Source: Paludibacteraceae bacterium (GTDB taxonomy: Bacteria > Bacteroidota > Bacteroidia > Bacteroidales > Paludibacteraceae). From it: 64,000 nt of DNA. Below are positions 25,055 through 33,136 of the stretch, piece by piece. How positions within the stretch are numbered: the stretch's first letter is position 1; each line of letters opens with the position of its first letter. The notes under the pieces were generated by a model that had not been told where the DNA came from, ran no database searches, and saw only the letters and a program-made list of their open reading frames with translations. Location: positions 191,838 through 255,837 of the forward strand of contig JAFWOU010000029.1 in the NCBI GenBank assembly GCA_017509715.1, in the 5' to 3' direction. The position numbers and the translations under genes were made by a program.

Positions 25055-25593
25055 TTTATCTTGCAGTATAGTTTCTCTTCGCCATCCACTTCGACGCGAA
25101 GCACTTCTTCTTTCTGTACCCGTCGCGGTTCGCAGTCGGCCTGGATATAAATCAAATCCCCCTGACGTATCGTCATCACCTTGCTCGCCTCCACGATCGC
25201 CTCTTCCGGACTCAGCACGTAGTCTGATAGCTGATGGCTGAAGGCTGATGGCCCAACAAACTCGCCAATCGCCAGCGAATAGTCAAATGCCAGAGCTTTG
25301 GTCCAGGGCTTACCGGCGGCTTTCGCTTCTCGCAACGCGTCCATCGCCACAAAATCCTCACCCGGTGCTATCGCGTCGTAGTAGCGATCGGCAAACCGGA
25401 GCGCGATCTCTTTGCCCAAGCGGCTTACACGCAAGATCATGCATGGCGTCACGCCGATTTCCTGGCTCCAGTCCGGCACGAAGAACGGCTTCCGTCCGTT
25501 CAGCAGACAACTGTCGCCCTTCAGCACTATCTCCCATTCGCCATTAGCCTTTCGCCCTTCGCCATTACTATGTACAAAGCCTATTATCTTCAT
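25051..25593 (-). CDS. Fumarylacetoacetate hydrolase-like family protein carrying two array insertions
   Basis: 180 residues. GDSCLLNGRKPFFVPDW, LRVSRLGKEIALRFADRYYD, DFVAMDALREAKAAGKPWTKALAFDYSLAIGEF and EAIVEASKVMTIRQGDLIYIQ match the FAH (YcgM-like) pattern of small hydrolases or decarboxylases acting on 2-oxo acids. Two parts are foreign. Residues 9-21, including NGEGRKANGEWE, come from a heptamer array (25533-25568) that replaces the family block before the FLKPDS-like strand. Residues 114-124 (PSAFSHQLSD) come from a second array. Several metal-ligand positions appear altered, so activity is doubtful. It leads the porU-porV run from its own promoter, and its stop overlaps the porU start. 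Confidence 0.7.
   Translation of the reverse strand: MKIIGFVHSNGEGRKANGEWEIVLKGDSCLLNGRKPFFVPDWSQEIGVTPCMILRVSRLGKEIALRFADRYYDAIAPGEDFVAMDALREAKAAGKPWTKALAFDYSLAIGEFVGPSAFSHQLSDYVLSPEEAIVEASKVMTIRQGDLIYIQADCEPRRVQKEEVLRVEVDGEEKLYCKIK
25221..25254 (-). repeat. Heptamer array in frame, second copy of the PSAFSHQLSD-encoding sequence
   Basis: The reverse complement differs at only about three positions, over 29 bases, from the array at 3569-3603 and is read in the same phase. Confidence 0.75.
25533..25568 (-). repeat. Heptamer array in frame at the N-terminus of the FAH-like gene
   Basis: CATTCGC, CATTAGC, CTTTCGC, CCTTCGC, CATTACT on the plus strand. The same units are noncoding at 25692-25720 and 41656-41684. 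Confidence 0.7.
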
Positions 25594-25611
25594 TACACCG
25601 AATTAAGCGTG

Positions 25612-25642
25612 CAAAGATACGACTTTTTTTTCAAATATGCAA
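25612..25642 (-). promoter_or_regulatory. Promoter of the FAH-porU-porV run
   Basis: Minus strand TTGCATATTTG, A-tract, TATCTTTG (box 25612-25619), TTG 23 bases before the box. Confidence 0.7.
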
Positions 25643-25691
25643 ACAATTTTAGGAAAAAGTACACTTTTTCTTAAAAAACTGACTGCTTTCG

Positions 25692-25720
25692 CCATTAGCC
25701 ATTCGCCATTCGCCTATTTT
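25692..25720. repeat. CATTCGC-type heptamer array downstream of der
   Basis: CATTAGC/CATTCGC units end at the der stop. Nothing else is recognisable in the 120-base gap except the FAH promoter. Confidence 0.6.
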
Positions 25721-27027
25721 CCTCGTATAAACAGCTGCACGGGTGTTCCGTTGAAGTCCCACCACGAGCGAAGTTTATTCTCCAGGAAACGGCGGTACGG
25801 TTCCTTCACGTACTGCGGCAGGTTGGCAAAGAACACGAAGGTCGGCACCTGCGTATTCGGCAACTGCGTACAATACTTGATCTTGATGTACTTACCCTTG
25901 TTGGCTGGGGGCGGGTAGTTCTCGATCAGCGGCAGGAACTTGTCGTTCAGTTGGGCCGTCGGCACCTTGCGCTGCTTGTTCTCATACACATGCAGAGCCG
26001 TCTCCATCACCTTGTAGATACGTTGCTTGGTGAGCGCCGAGGTGAAGATGATGGGGAAGTCGGTAAACGGTGCCAGACGTTCGCGGATGGCGTTCTCATA
26101 GCCCTTGATGTCCTGGGTCGTCTTGCTCTCCACCAGGTCCCATTTGTTGACGCAGACCACCAGTCCTTTCTTGTTCTTCTGCACCAGCGCGTAGATATTC
26201 AGGTCCTGCGCCTCGATGCCGCGCGTAGCGTCCAGCATCAGGATGCAGACGTCCGAGTTCTCGATCGCACGGATAGAACGTACTACCGAGTAGTATTCCA
26301 TGTCCTCGGTCACCTTGGCTTTCTTGCGGATACCGGCTGTATCGACCAGATAAAAATCCTTGCCGAACTTGTTATACCGTGTGTAGATCGAGTCGCGCGT
26401 CGTACCCGGAATGTCTGTCACGATCGAGCGCTCCTCGCCGATCAAGGCGTTCAATATGCTCGACTTACCGGCATTCGGACGACCTACGATAGCAAACCTC
26501 GGCAGGTCGTCTATCTCCTCGTCGGTATCGTCCTTGCGGAAACGCGAACATATCTCGTCCAGCAGGTCGCCGCTACCCAGGCCGTTCTCGGCCGAGAGGA
26601 TGAACGGTTCACCCAGCCCCAGTTTGTAGAACTCGGCCGCACCGTACTGATTCTCAAACGTATCCACTTTGTTCACGGCCAGCACCGTCGGCTTCTTAGC
26701 CTGACGCAGCAGGTGCGCCACTTCGGTGTCGAACTGGGTCACGCCCTCGTTCACGTCCACCACCAGCAGCACCACATCGGCCTCCTTGATGGCAATATCC
26801 ACCTGACGGTTGATCTCGCTCTCGAACGTATCATCCGAGTTGACCACCCATCCTCCGGTGTCGATCACCGAAAACTCCTTGCCGCACCACTCGCACTTAC
26901 CGTACTGACGGTCGCGCGTCGTACCGGCCGTATTCATCACTATCGCCCTACGGGTACCCGTCAGGCGGTTAAACAGGGTCGATTTCCCAACATTAGGACG
27001 ACCCACTATAGCCACAATATTCGCCAT
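25714..27027 (-). CDS. der: Ribosome-assembly GTPase Der (EngA)
   Basis: 437 residues with two tandem GTPase domains, the unique Der layout. First domain: GRPNVGKST (about 9-17), GTTRD, DTGGW, NKVD. Second: GRPNAGKSS (about 180-188), [26 protein letters not shown]-like C-terminal domain follows with [16 protein letters not shown] and the ending [11 protein letters not shown]. It binds the 50S subunit during assembly. It appears to be transcribed alone; upstream is the inverted-repeat element at 27072-27170. Confidence 0.97.
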   Translation of the reverse strand: MANIVAIVGRPNVGKSTLFNRLTGTRRAIVMNTAGTTRDRQYGKCEWCGKEFSVIDTGGWVVNSDDTFESEINRQVDIAIKEADVVLLVVDVNEGVTQFDTEVAHLLRQAKKPTVLAVNKVDTFENQYGAAEFYKLGLGEPFILSAENGLGSGDLLDEICSRFRKDDTDEEIDDLPRFAIVGRPNAGKSSILNALIGEERSIVTDIPGTTRDSIYTRYNKFGKDFYLVDTAGIRKKAKVTEDMEYYSVVRSIRAIENSDVCILMLDATRGIEAQDLNIYALVQKNKKGLVVCVNKWDLVESKTTQDIKGYENAIRERLAPFTDFPIIFTSALTKQRIYKVMETALHVYENKQRKVPTAQLNDKFLPLIENYPPPANKGKYIKIKYCTQLPNTQVPTFVFFANLPQYVKEPYRRFLENKLRSWWDFNGTPVQLFIRGK

Positions 27028-27071
27028 AGCCTAAAAATTTTTAATTCTTACTAATTTTTACTATCTTGTTT

Positions 27072-27170
27072 GTAAGCACATCAACTCAATCGGAGGCCTC
27101 TCGAGCGGAATGGGACCGCGAGAGTAGTCTCGCAGGGGGCGAGTTACTCCGATGAGTTCGATGGGCTTAC
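27072..27170. repeat. Cloverleaf-like inverted-repeat element
   Basis: Imperfect 24-base outer arms (27072-27095 and 27147-27170) enclose two inner hairpins: CTCTCG..CGG with CCGCGAGAG at about 27098-27124, and CTCGC-AGGGG-GCGAG at 27129-27143. The right arm covers the stop codon of the FKBP gene. It could be a transcribed structure or a small non-autonomous mobile element. No coding frame in it is convincing. Confidence 0.6.
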
Positions 27171-27757
27171 TCTCCGCATCCTCCGCATCCGCCTTCGCAG
27201 TTGCAGTCGTCTGCTTTCTTCTTCTTGCTGCAGCACTTCCCGCATCCGTGCTTCGGATGACGTATCTGGTCCAGCTCTTCGGCCGTCGCATTACGCACCT
27301 CCAGCACCTTACCCACAAAGTGCAGGTACTCGCCGGCCAGCGGATGATTCAGGTCGATCGTTACCGTCTTGTCCGTCACCTCTACTACGTAGGCATGCAC
27401 GATCTGACCCTCAGCCGTATGCATCGGGATCACGTTGCCCTCATACACGCGCTCGTCGTCAAACTCGCCGTCACCGTTGTAGAACATCTCTCGGGGCAAC
27501 TGCTTGAGTCCGCGCTCGTCGTACTCGCCGTAGGCATCCTCGCATGCGATCGTGAAGTCGAACGTATCACCCGGCTCTTTTCCGGCCATAGCGGCCTCAA
27601 AAGCCGGCAACATCATGCCTTCGCCGTGACAATAGATCAACGGACGTTTCTCCGTGGCCTGCTCATAGAGCTCCTCTTGGCCCTCTGTCTCTCCGGCAAT
27701 ATACAGGTCGTACGTTGCCGTCACTACTTTCTGATTTTCAATCATATCATTTTCCAT
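27167..27757 (-). CDS. SlyD-like FKBP peptidyl-prolyl isomerase with Cys-rich metal-binding tail
   Basis: 196 residues from ATG 27757 (192 from the alternative ATG 27745). KVVTATYDLY, a GEGMMLPAFEAAMAGKEPGDTF block and the insert-in-flap domain with VIPMHTAEGQIVHAYVVEV, ending NHPLAGEYLHFVGKVLEVR, identify the SlyD subfamily: cytoplasmic prolyl isomerase and chaperone. The tail after about 168 (HPKHGCGKCC, then DDCNCEGGCGGCGE) would bind nickel or zinc. The bases just before and at the start form an AATGGAAAATTG-type array, so the start is uncertain. A palindrome overlaps the promoter. Confidence 0.88.
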   Translation of the reverse strand: MENDMIENQKVVTATYDLYIAGETEGQEELYEQATEKRPLIYCHGEGMMLPAFEAAMAGKEPGDTFDFTIACEDAYGEYDERGLKQLPREMFYNGDGEFDDERVYEGNVIPMHTAEGQIVHAYVVEVTDKTVTIDLNHPLAGEYLHFVGKVLEVRNATAEELDQIRHPKHGCGKCCSKKKKADDCNCEGGCGGCGE

Positions 27758-27804
27758 TTTCAATTTTCCATTTACTAGGCGGTATGTACTCACTCAAAAA
27801 CATT

Positions 27805-27831
27805 CTTTTGCGGATGGGGAACGCAAAAGTA
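27805..27831 (-). promoter_or_regulatory. Promoter of the SlyD-like gene with overlapping palindrome
   Basis: Minus-strand -7 box TACTTTTG at 27824-27831. CTTTTGCG and CGCAAAAG (27805-27812, 27822-27829) are perfect 8-base arms 9 bases apart that straddle box and start site. No TTG at the usual distance was found. Confidence 0.5.
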
Positions 27832-27913
27832 TGAGTACGGGGCAGTACGTTTTTTGATGAGTAGCATCCGCCGCTAGCACCGCTCATTCTGTGCGATCCA
27901 AGAGCCGACGCGA

Positions 27914-30739
27914 CTACCACCAATCCACGCGTTTATTCGTGCTATTATAACTCGTCTTATCGTACTTCAAGTCCGCCAACATCGACGCATTCACGCCGAT
28001 ATGGAAGGTATAACTCTTGTTCGGCCCGAACGGCACAAAGCTGGCTGACATGTTCCAGCAATGCAGGTCGCGACTGACGTTGAACGTGGCCGTGTTAAAC
28101 CGCTTGTTCTTGAAGTCGAAGGTCGTGCTCGCACTCACTTTCCATCCGTCGCCCAGCGATATATTGCCCGACAGACTCAGGTAATGGGTCCACACCATCT
28201 TGTAGTACATCTTCTCGTAGTCGAACTCGCTACCCGCTCCGTAGTTGACCGAGTAGTTGAACGACAGGCTCCAGTTGATCTTGGTCTTCACGTACCCGTC
28301 ATCCACTTCGGCTTCCGTCTCCTTGCTGTGGTCGTGATCGTGCACCTTGCCGTTCACGCCCATACCGTCCTCCGTCACGGTGAACGCCTCGTCCTGCTCA
28401 TCCTGATGTTCGTCCTCATGCTTCTTGCCGTCCTTCTTGCCGAACCATTTCTTGAAGGTGTCGTTGTTGAACGTGTAGCTGAATTGAAATCCCGTTCCGC
28501 TCCAGTGCGGGAAGCGGCCGTTCTTCCAGTACTGCTTGTTGGTGCGCACCGGCCGGCCGTACGAGTCCAGCTCGTACATATACGGATCCAGGGTCGTGCG
28601 CAGCGAGATACTCGGCAGCGCCTTCAGCCACGGCGTCTTGAAGCGCAGCAGGATGTTAAAGCGTTCCCAGTTCATCGAGTCGGCGATGAAGTTGTAGCCA
28701 CCCGAGATGCTGAACTGGTCGATCAGGCTCACCACCTTAAATGGCTCCTTGCCCGTCGTGTCGTTGCGGTTGACGATCTTCATCTCTAGGTTGTTGTCGA
28801 TTGAGAAATGCAGACTCGCCGCGGCGCCATCCGGGGCGTTGCCGTAGATCGCTCCCGGGAAACGGGAGTATTTGCGGTGTTCATATACCGGGTTGCCCTG
28901 GTCGTCTATCTTCTGTATCTTGCGGCCCGTCACGCTGTCGATGCCCGAGTAGATCGGTTCGTCGTACGATCCGTAATAGCCCCATCCGGCTTTGCCGAAG
29001 TCGGGGTGGTAGTTAAACGAGATAGAAGGCGTGATCACGTGCCGGAATTTCTCCACCTTGCTATTGGGGAACACCTTCTTCGAGGGCGTGAAGAATCCGT
29101 ACAGTTTGGTCGACATACTCAGTCCCACGTCGAAGTTAAACACATTATAAAACCCTCGTGTCGTATCCCTGGTAAGCGCCTGTTGCTGCTCGTCGAACGT
29201 ACAATCCACCCGCTGGAAATACATCCTATCCGTCAGGCTGATCGATGGCGTGATATTCAGGTACTTAAACAGCGCAAACGTGGCCGATATGCTCGGTATG
29301 CTGTGCCGCATTCCTGTCTGCCAGTCGCGTAGGAAGTCCGAGTGCAGGATCTTGTCTTCCTTGATGCTGCTCACCGAGATACGTCCCTCACCCGTGTAGC
29401 TGAAGCCGATCTTCTCATACCATTTCTCTTTGCCCACCGGCTTCTTGCGCTTGAAGGGGTATATCTTGCTCATGTTGACCGTCAGTTGCGGCAAGGTGAG
29501 CGAGATGGTCGAGTCCTTGGTGCGCTGGTTGACGTTCATCGTCAGGCTGATATTCCACGGACTGTTCGGGAAACGCTGAGTATAGTTGATCGACGAACTC
29601 TTTTCGTTCTCCGAGTAGAGCGCCGTGTTGTAGTAGCTGTTGATGTTCGATCGGTTGTAACCGCTGGTCGAGAAGTTGACGCTCGCCGAGAAATTGCAGT
29701 ACGGATTGGCCTTCGGGTCCTGCGTGTGGGTCCATTTCACCGAGAAATTGGTCCGCTTCTCATAGTCCGGCATGTCCCGTTCACCCGTCACGTCCGTACG
29801 GTAGGCGATCGACACGTTGCCGTTGAACCAATACCGCTTCGTATACCGACTGTTGGCATAGACGGCCCAGGTGCCCTTACTGTATATATCGCCCTTCACC
29901 TCCAGGTCCACGTAGTCGTTGATTGCGAAGTAGTACCCGAGTCCGCTCAGGTATAGTCCGCGCGTACCGTCGTCGCCGAAGTTCGGCATGATCAGTCCGC
30001 TGGAGTATTTGTTCGTGAAGGGGAAGAAACCGAAAGGAATGGCCAGCGGTAGCGGCACTTCGCCCACCACCATGTAGGCCGGACCTGTCGCTACGTAGTC
30101 GCCCGGCTTCACCTTGGCCTTGGTCATACGCAGGTAGAAGTGCGGATGGTCATGCTGGTCGCAGGTGGTGTACTTACCGCCGGCCATCATCAGCACGTCT
30201 TCGCCCACTTTCTTGGCTTTCTCCGCGATGATGTATCCCTCGCCCTGCTGGGTGACCACGTTCTTGATAAATCCCTTCTGCGTCTCCAGGTTGTAGATCA
30301 TCTCGTTGGCGCTGTACGAGTCTTGCTGGTCTTTGTATACTGGCCGTCCGATCCATTCTTCGTTTATCGAGTCATACCGTCCCGTGGCGTAGATCGTACT
30401 GCTGTCCATGTTCATGCGGATATACTCGCTCTCCAGCTCCATGCCTTCGAACTTGATATTGCCTTTTCCAAACAGGAATGCCCGTCCGTCTTTGTGCACC
30501 ACCATCGAGTCGCTCGACGAGTAGGGTATAGGCGACTTCACGCTGTTGTTCTGCTTGATGACGACCACAGAGTCTTCCTCCGGCTCCGGTATCGTATCGC
30601 CCAATATATCCGCCAAACGGGTAGGGGACAGCTGATCCGGGTGGATAGCCTGTTCCGACTGCCGCACCTGACCCCACGCCCCTACGGCGACCCCAAAGGC
30701 CACCATTAGCATGATAATATGTTTCGCGTAAGCGCGCAT
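27914..30739 (-). CDS. lptD: LPS-assembly outer-membrane protein LptD
   Basis: 941 residues. The leader MRAYAKHIIMLMVAFGVAVGAWG is a signal peptide. Residues about 75-220 form an OstA-like jellyroll (GNIKFEGMELESEYIRMNM, YNLETQKGFIKNVVTQQGEGYI), then VPLPLAIPFGFFPFTNKYSSGLIMPNFGDD leads to the barrel, which runs to the end. This fits the Bacteroidota form of LptD, which inserts lipopolysaccharide in the outer leaflet. An acidic, His-containing segment (about 775-815) sits in a likely periplasmic or extracellular loop. Its promoter is at 30757-30787. No lptE lies alongside. Confidence 0.9.
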   Translation of the reverse strand: MRAYAKHIIMLMVAFGVAVGAWGQVRQSEQAIHPDQLSPTRLADILGDTIPEPEEDSVVVIKQNNSVKSPIPYSSSDSMVVHKDGRAFLFGKGNIKFEGMELESEYIRMNMDSSTIYATGRYDSINEEWIGRPVYKDQQDSYSANEMIYNLETQKGFIKNVVTQQGEGYIIAEKAKKVGEDVLMMAGGKYTTCDQHDHPHFYLRMTKAKVKPGDYVATGPAYMVVGEVPLPLAIPFGFFPFTNKYSSGLIMPNFGDDGTRGLYLSGLGYYFAINDYVDLEVKGDIYSKGTWAVYANSRYTKRYWFNGNVSIAYRTDVTGERDMPDYEKRTNFSVKWTHTQDPKANPYCNFSASVNFSTSGYNRSNINSYYNTALYSENEKSSSINYTQRFPNSPWNISLTMNVNQRTKDSTISLTLPQLTVNMSKIYPFKRKKPVGKEKWYEKIGFSYTGEGRISVSSIKEDKILHSDFLRDWQTGMRHSIPSISATFALFKYLNITPSISLTDRMYFQRVDCTFDEQQQALTRDTTRGFYNVFNFDVGLSMSTKLYGFFTPSKKVFPNSKVEKFRHVITPSISFNYHPDFGKAGWGYYGSYDEPIYSGIDSVTGRKIQKIDDQGNPVYEHRKYSRFPGAIYGNAPDGAAASLHFSIDNNLEMKIVNRNDTTGKEPFKVVSLIDQFSISGGYNFIADSMNWERFNILLRFKTPWLKALPSISLRTTLDPYMYELDSYGRPVRTNKQYWKNGRFPHWSGTGFQFSYTFNNDTFKKWFGKKDGKKHEDEHQDEQDEAFTVTEDGMGVNGKVHDHDHSKETEAEVDDGYVKTKINWSLSFNYSVNYGAGSEFDYEKMYYKMVWTHYLSLSGNISLGDGWKVSASTTFDFKNKRFNTATFNVSRDLHCWNMSASFVPFGPNKSYTFHIGVNASMLADLKYDKTSYNSTNKRVDWW

Positions 30740-30756
30740 ATATGCAAATTAGCGTG

Positions 30757-30787
30757 CAAAGGTACAACAATTTTTTGGAATACACAA
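30757..30787 (-). promoter_or_regulatory. Promoter of lptD
   Basis: Minus strand TTGTGTATTCC then TACCTTTG (box 30757-30764); TTG is 23 bases before the box. Confidence 0.7.
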
Positions 30788-31090
30788 ATTTTTGGGACAA
30801 AAAATGAAAAAAATCCATTTTTCTTTTGCCATTCACCTTTCGCCTTTAGCCATTAATTCCTCCGTCCCTATTTGTCCAGATTTACTACGTTAGCCTATTA
30901 TCAGCGAAAGTTCAGTCTATAATAGGTTATTAGTAGGTGATAAGTAGGTTATTAGTAGGTGATAAGTAGGTTATTAGTAAGTAATAAATAGGTTATTAAT
31001 ACGTAATTAGTAGGTGATTGAGCCAATAATGAGCCGTCAGCGAAGCATGTATACCCGTGCAAAATGTATAAAATTTAAAATTTTTTACGT
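30788..31090. other. Gap between lptD and the DUF2059-like gene
   Basis: A CATTCACC/CCTTTCGCC-type heptamer array at 30829-30855, then a 22-base tandem repeat at 30924-31020 (listed separately), then AT-rich sequence leading to the next promoter. No gene is evident. Confidence 0.6.
30924..31020. repeat. 22-base tandem repeat, four copies plus a partial
   Basis: Each unit is two 11-mers, AGGTTATTAGT and AGGTGATAAGT. Copies at 30924-30945 and 30946-30967 are identical, those at 30968-30989 and 30990-31011 diverge, and a partial copy starts at 31012. Confidence 0.85.
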
Positions 31091-31127
31091 GTATGCTTGC
31101 GTATGTGAGATTTTTTTTGTAACTTTG
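31091..31127 (+). promoter_or_regulatory. Promoter with conserved GTATGCTTGCGTATGTGAGA element
   Basis: The 20-base element at 31091-31110 lies exactly 9 bases before TAACTTTG (31120-31127). Close matches at the same distance precede the bactofilin and ddh promoters. Confidence 0.7.
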
Positions 31128-31161
31128 CACCCAAATTGTGAAAACTAAAAATTTTATCGCT

Positions 31162-32043
31162 ATGAAACGACTCTTCTCTTTGTTGGCTATTGCAGCCATG
31201 ATGTGCCTCCCCATGCAGGCTGATTCGTACCGTGACCTCATGTCAAAGTACCTGTCCAGCAACGATATGAGCAATTCTGCTCAGTTCCAGCAGATGATCG
31301 ATAACGTTACTGCGCAGTCGTTCCCCAACGACCCGCAAGCAGCACAGTGCTTCTCGGACTATCTCTCGGTGCAACTCTCGACCGACATGGTGACTATCTA
31401 CGAGCCTTTCTTCCGTCGCCACGTGACAGAGGCCGAACTGAGAGAATTGGTCAATGTCACGAGCGATCCTAAGTTTGCAGACATACAAGCGCGTTCAGCG
31501 TCTATTCTCGCCAACCTGGACCAGTCGAAGGAATATGCGAACTTCATCAGCCAGTACTCCGAAGCTATTGAGAAAATCATGAAGGACGAAAAGCCGCGCG
31601 AGATACAGATTGCTGATGAGGTGAGCAGCGAATATGCCGACGCATTCTACGCTTACTATCGCGGTTCGGGCATCGACGATGTGCTGATGAGCGCCTTCCA
31701 GGGCATCTTTCAGAACCTGGAAACCCAACTGAGCAGCGTGATCGCCAATCCGCAAGCCGTGGTAAAGGAACTCAATGCCTACACCTCGCGCAATATGCCT
31801 AAGATCTTGATGGCGATCTATAGCAAGACCCTCACGCTCGAAGACCTGCGTCTGCTCACCAGCGTTACCGACCTGCCTGCCTACAAGCACACGATGACCG
31901 CAGTAGTTGAATCGGCAAGCGACCCGCTGGCCCTCGGCCTGGAGGTGTTCCGCGGCATGGCCCGCTGGGCAGAACAGAACTGCCCGGATTATGCGGCACC
32001 GCTCAAGGAGATGATCAAGACGGTGGAAGGAATGGGGAAGTAA
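31162..32043 (+). CDS. Secreted helical protein, DUF2059-like
   Basis: 293 residues with signal peptide MKRLFSLLAIAAMMCLPMQA. The mature protein is helical; VTIYEPFFRRHVTEAELRELVNVTSDPKFADIQ is the part that recalls DUF2059 (periplasmic proteins of unknown role), and SKTLTLEDLRLLTSVTDLPAYK may be a second, diverged copy of the same unit. No catalytic motif. I chose ATG 31162, which starts the signal peptide about 30 bases after the likely transcription start. It precedes a DUF4476 gene by 16 bases, and both may be the first part of a message that continues into the V-ATPase genes, although the promoter order cannot prove this. Confidence 0.7.
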   Translation: MKRLFSLLAIAAMMCLPMQADSYRDLMSKYLSSNDMSNSAQFQQMIDNVTAQSFPNDPQAAQCFSDYLSVQLSTDMVTIYEPFFRRHVTEAELRELVNVTSDPKFADIQARSASILANLDQSKEYANFISQYSEAIEKIMKDEKPREIQIADEVSSEYADAFYAYYRGSGIDDVLMSAFQGIFQNLETQLSSVIANPQAVVKELNAYTSRNMPKILMAIYSKTLTLEDLRLLTSVTDLPAYKHTMTAVVESASDPLALGLEVFRGMARWAEQNCPDYAAPLKEMIKTVEGMGK

Positions 32044-32059
32044 AGGAGTGAAGGAGATT

Positions 32060-32482
32060 ATGAAACGAACACTTATTATACTATTTGCGGCGCTTGTGAG
32101 CCTCGCGGCCGGCGCACAACATCATCATCACGGAGATCGCCCGGGCAGCCGTAACGGCGATCGCGGACACGGACGTCATCACATAGAGTGCGCCACGGGC
32201 GAACAGATGAATATGGCGATGCAGGTGCTGGAGAACCAGTCGTTCGACGACAAGAAACTGGATGTCGCCAAGCTCTGCGTCACGCTCGGACACTTCTGCG
32301 TAGAAGACCTGGCACGCATGGCGGCCGTATTCTCGTTCGACGACAACCGCACCAAGTTCCTCATCTATGCCTACGAGTTCTGCCCCGATCCGCAGAACTA
32401 CTACATGCTGCGCGACGTGTTCTCCTTCCGTAGCAATTTCGACACGATGATGGAAACCGTTATGCCCGGTTATCGCAGATAA
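32060..32482 (+). CDS. Secreted DUF4476 protein with His-rich N-terminus
   Basis: 140 residues. Signal peptide MKRTLIILFAALVSLAAGAQ, then a His/Arg/Gly-rich stretch (QHHHHGDRPGSRNG and HGRHHIE) followed by a compact domain: NQSFDDKKLDVAKLCVTLGHFCVEDLARM, FSFDDNRTKFLIYAYEFCPD and MLRDVFSFRSNFD, the DUF4476 pattern. Family function is unknown. The His cluster could bind metal. The start is supported by an AAGGAG-like site just before ATG 32060, formed from an array-like AAGGAGTG/AAGGAGAT pair. A 35-base gap leads to the V-ATPase operon. Confidence 0.8.
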   Translation: MKRTLIILFAALVSLAAGAQHHHHGDRPGSRNGDRGHGRHHIECATGEQMNMAMQVLENQSFDDKKLDVAKLCVTLGHFCVEDLARMAAVFSFDDNRTKFLIYAYEFCPDPQNYYMLRDVFSFRSNFDTMMETVMPGYRR

Positions 32483-32517
32483 CATACACACGAAACATAT
32501 TAAAATAAACATACAAA

Positions 32518-33102
32518 ATGAATATTTCAGAACTGACTGACAAGATCTACGCAGAGGGCGTAGAGAAGGGTAATGCCGAAGCAAAACAGATCGTAGACAA
32601 GGCCAACCAACAAGCCGCCACGATCCTGGCTGAGGCCGAGAAGAAAGCCGCACAGATCATCGCGGCTGCCGAGAGTAAGTCCGCCGACATGGACAAGAAG
32701 ACACGTGCGGAACTGAAGTTGTACGCTGAGCAGAGCGTGAATGCGGTGAAGACCGAGATCGTGAACCTGCTCTCCGACAAGATCGCTGCGGACAGCGTGA
32801 AGGCTGCGACCGCTGATGCGAAGTTCATGCAGGGCCTCATCGCCAAACTGGCAGAGGCTATGGCTAAGAACGGCGAGGTGCTGATCGAGACCAAGGATGC
32901 CGAGGCATTGAAGAAATACTTTGCGGCAAACGCGAAGGGATTGCTCGAGAAGGGCGTGAAGATCGCAGAGGTGAAGGGTATTAAGACCGATTTCACCATT
33001 CAGCCGGCAAAGGGTGGGTACAAACTTGCCTTCGGTGACGCTGAGTTTATCGCCTATTTCAAGGAAATGCTTCGTCCGCAACTGGTTGAGATGTTGTTCT
33101 AA
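32518..33102 (+). CDS. ntpE: V-type ATP synthase subunit E
   Basis: 194 residues. The N-terminal two thirds is one Ala/Glu/Lys-rich helix (AAQIIAAAESKSADMDKKTR), and the C-terminal part is a small mixed domain, the usual layout of the peripheral stalk subunit E that links the catalytic head to subunit I. It is the first gene of the V-ATPase set E-DUF2764-A-B-D-I-K, a gene order known from Bacteroidota and Chlamydiae. A TTGTACA heptamer array fills the gap to the next gene. Confidence 0.85.
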   Translation: MNISELTDKIYAEGVEKGNAEAKQIVDKANQQAATILAEAEKKAAQIIAAAESKSADMDKKTRAELKLYAEQSVNAVKTEIVNLLSDKIAADSVKAATADAKFMQGLIAKLAEAMAKNGEVLIETKDAEALKKYFAANAKGLLEKGVKIAEVKGIKTDFTIQPAKGGYKLAFGDAEFIAYFKEMLRPQLVEMLF

Positions 33103-33136
33103 ATTGTACATTGTACATTGTTAAATTGTACATTTT
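33103..33136. repeat. TTGTACA heptamer array in the ntpE/DUF2764 gap
   Basis: ATTGTAC-type units occupy almost the whole 34-base spacer. Confidence 0.7.

Noticed and set aside
27061..27318. Short minus-strand frame overlapping the SlyD-like tail
   Set aside because: It is another frame of the Cys-rich tail and the inverted-repeat element.
30924..31020. Tandem repeats considered as a CRISPR array
   Set aside because: Units are contiguous with no unique spacers, and no cas genes lie nearby.
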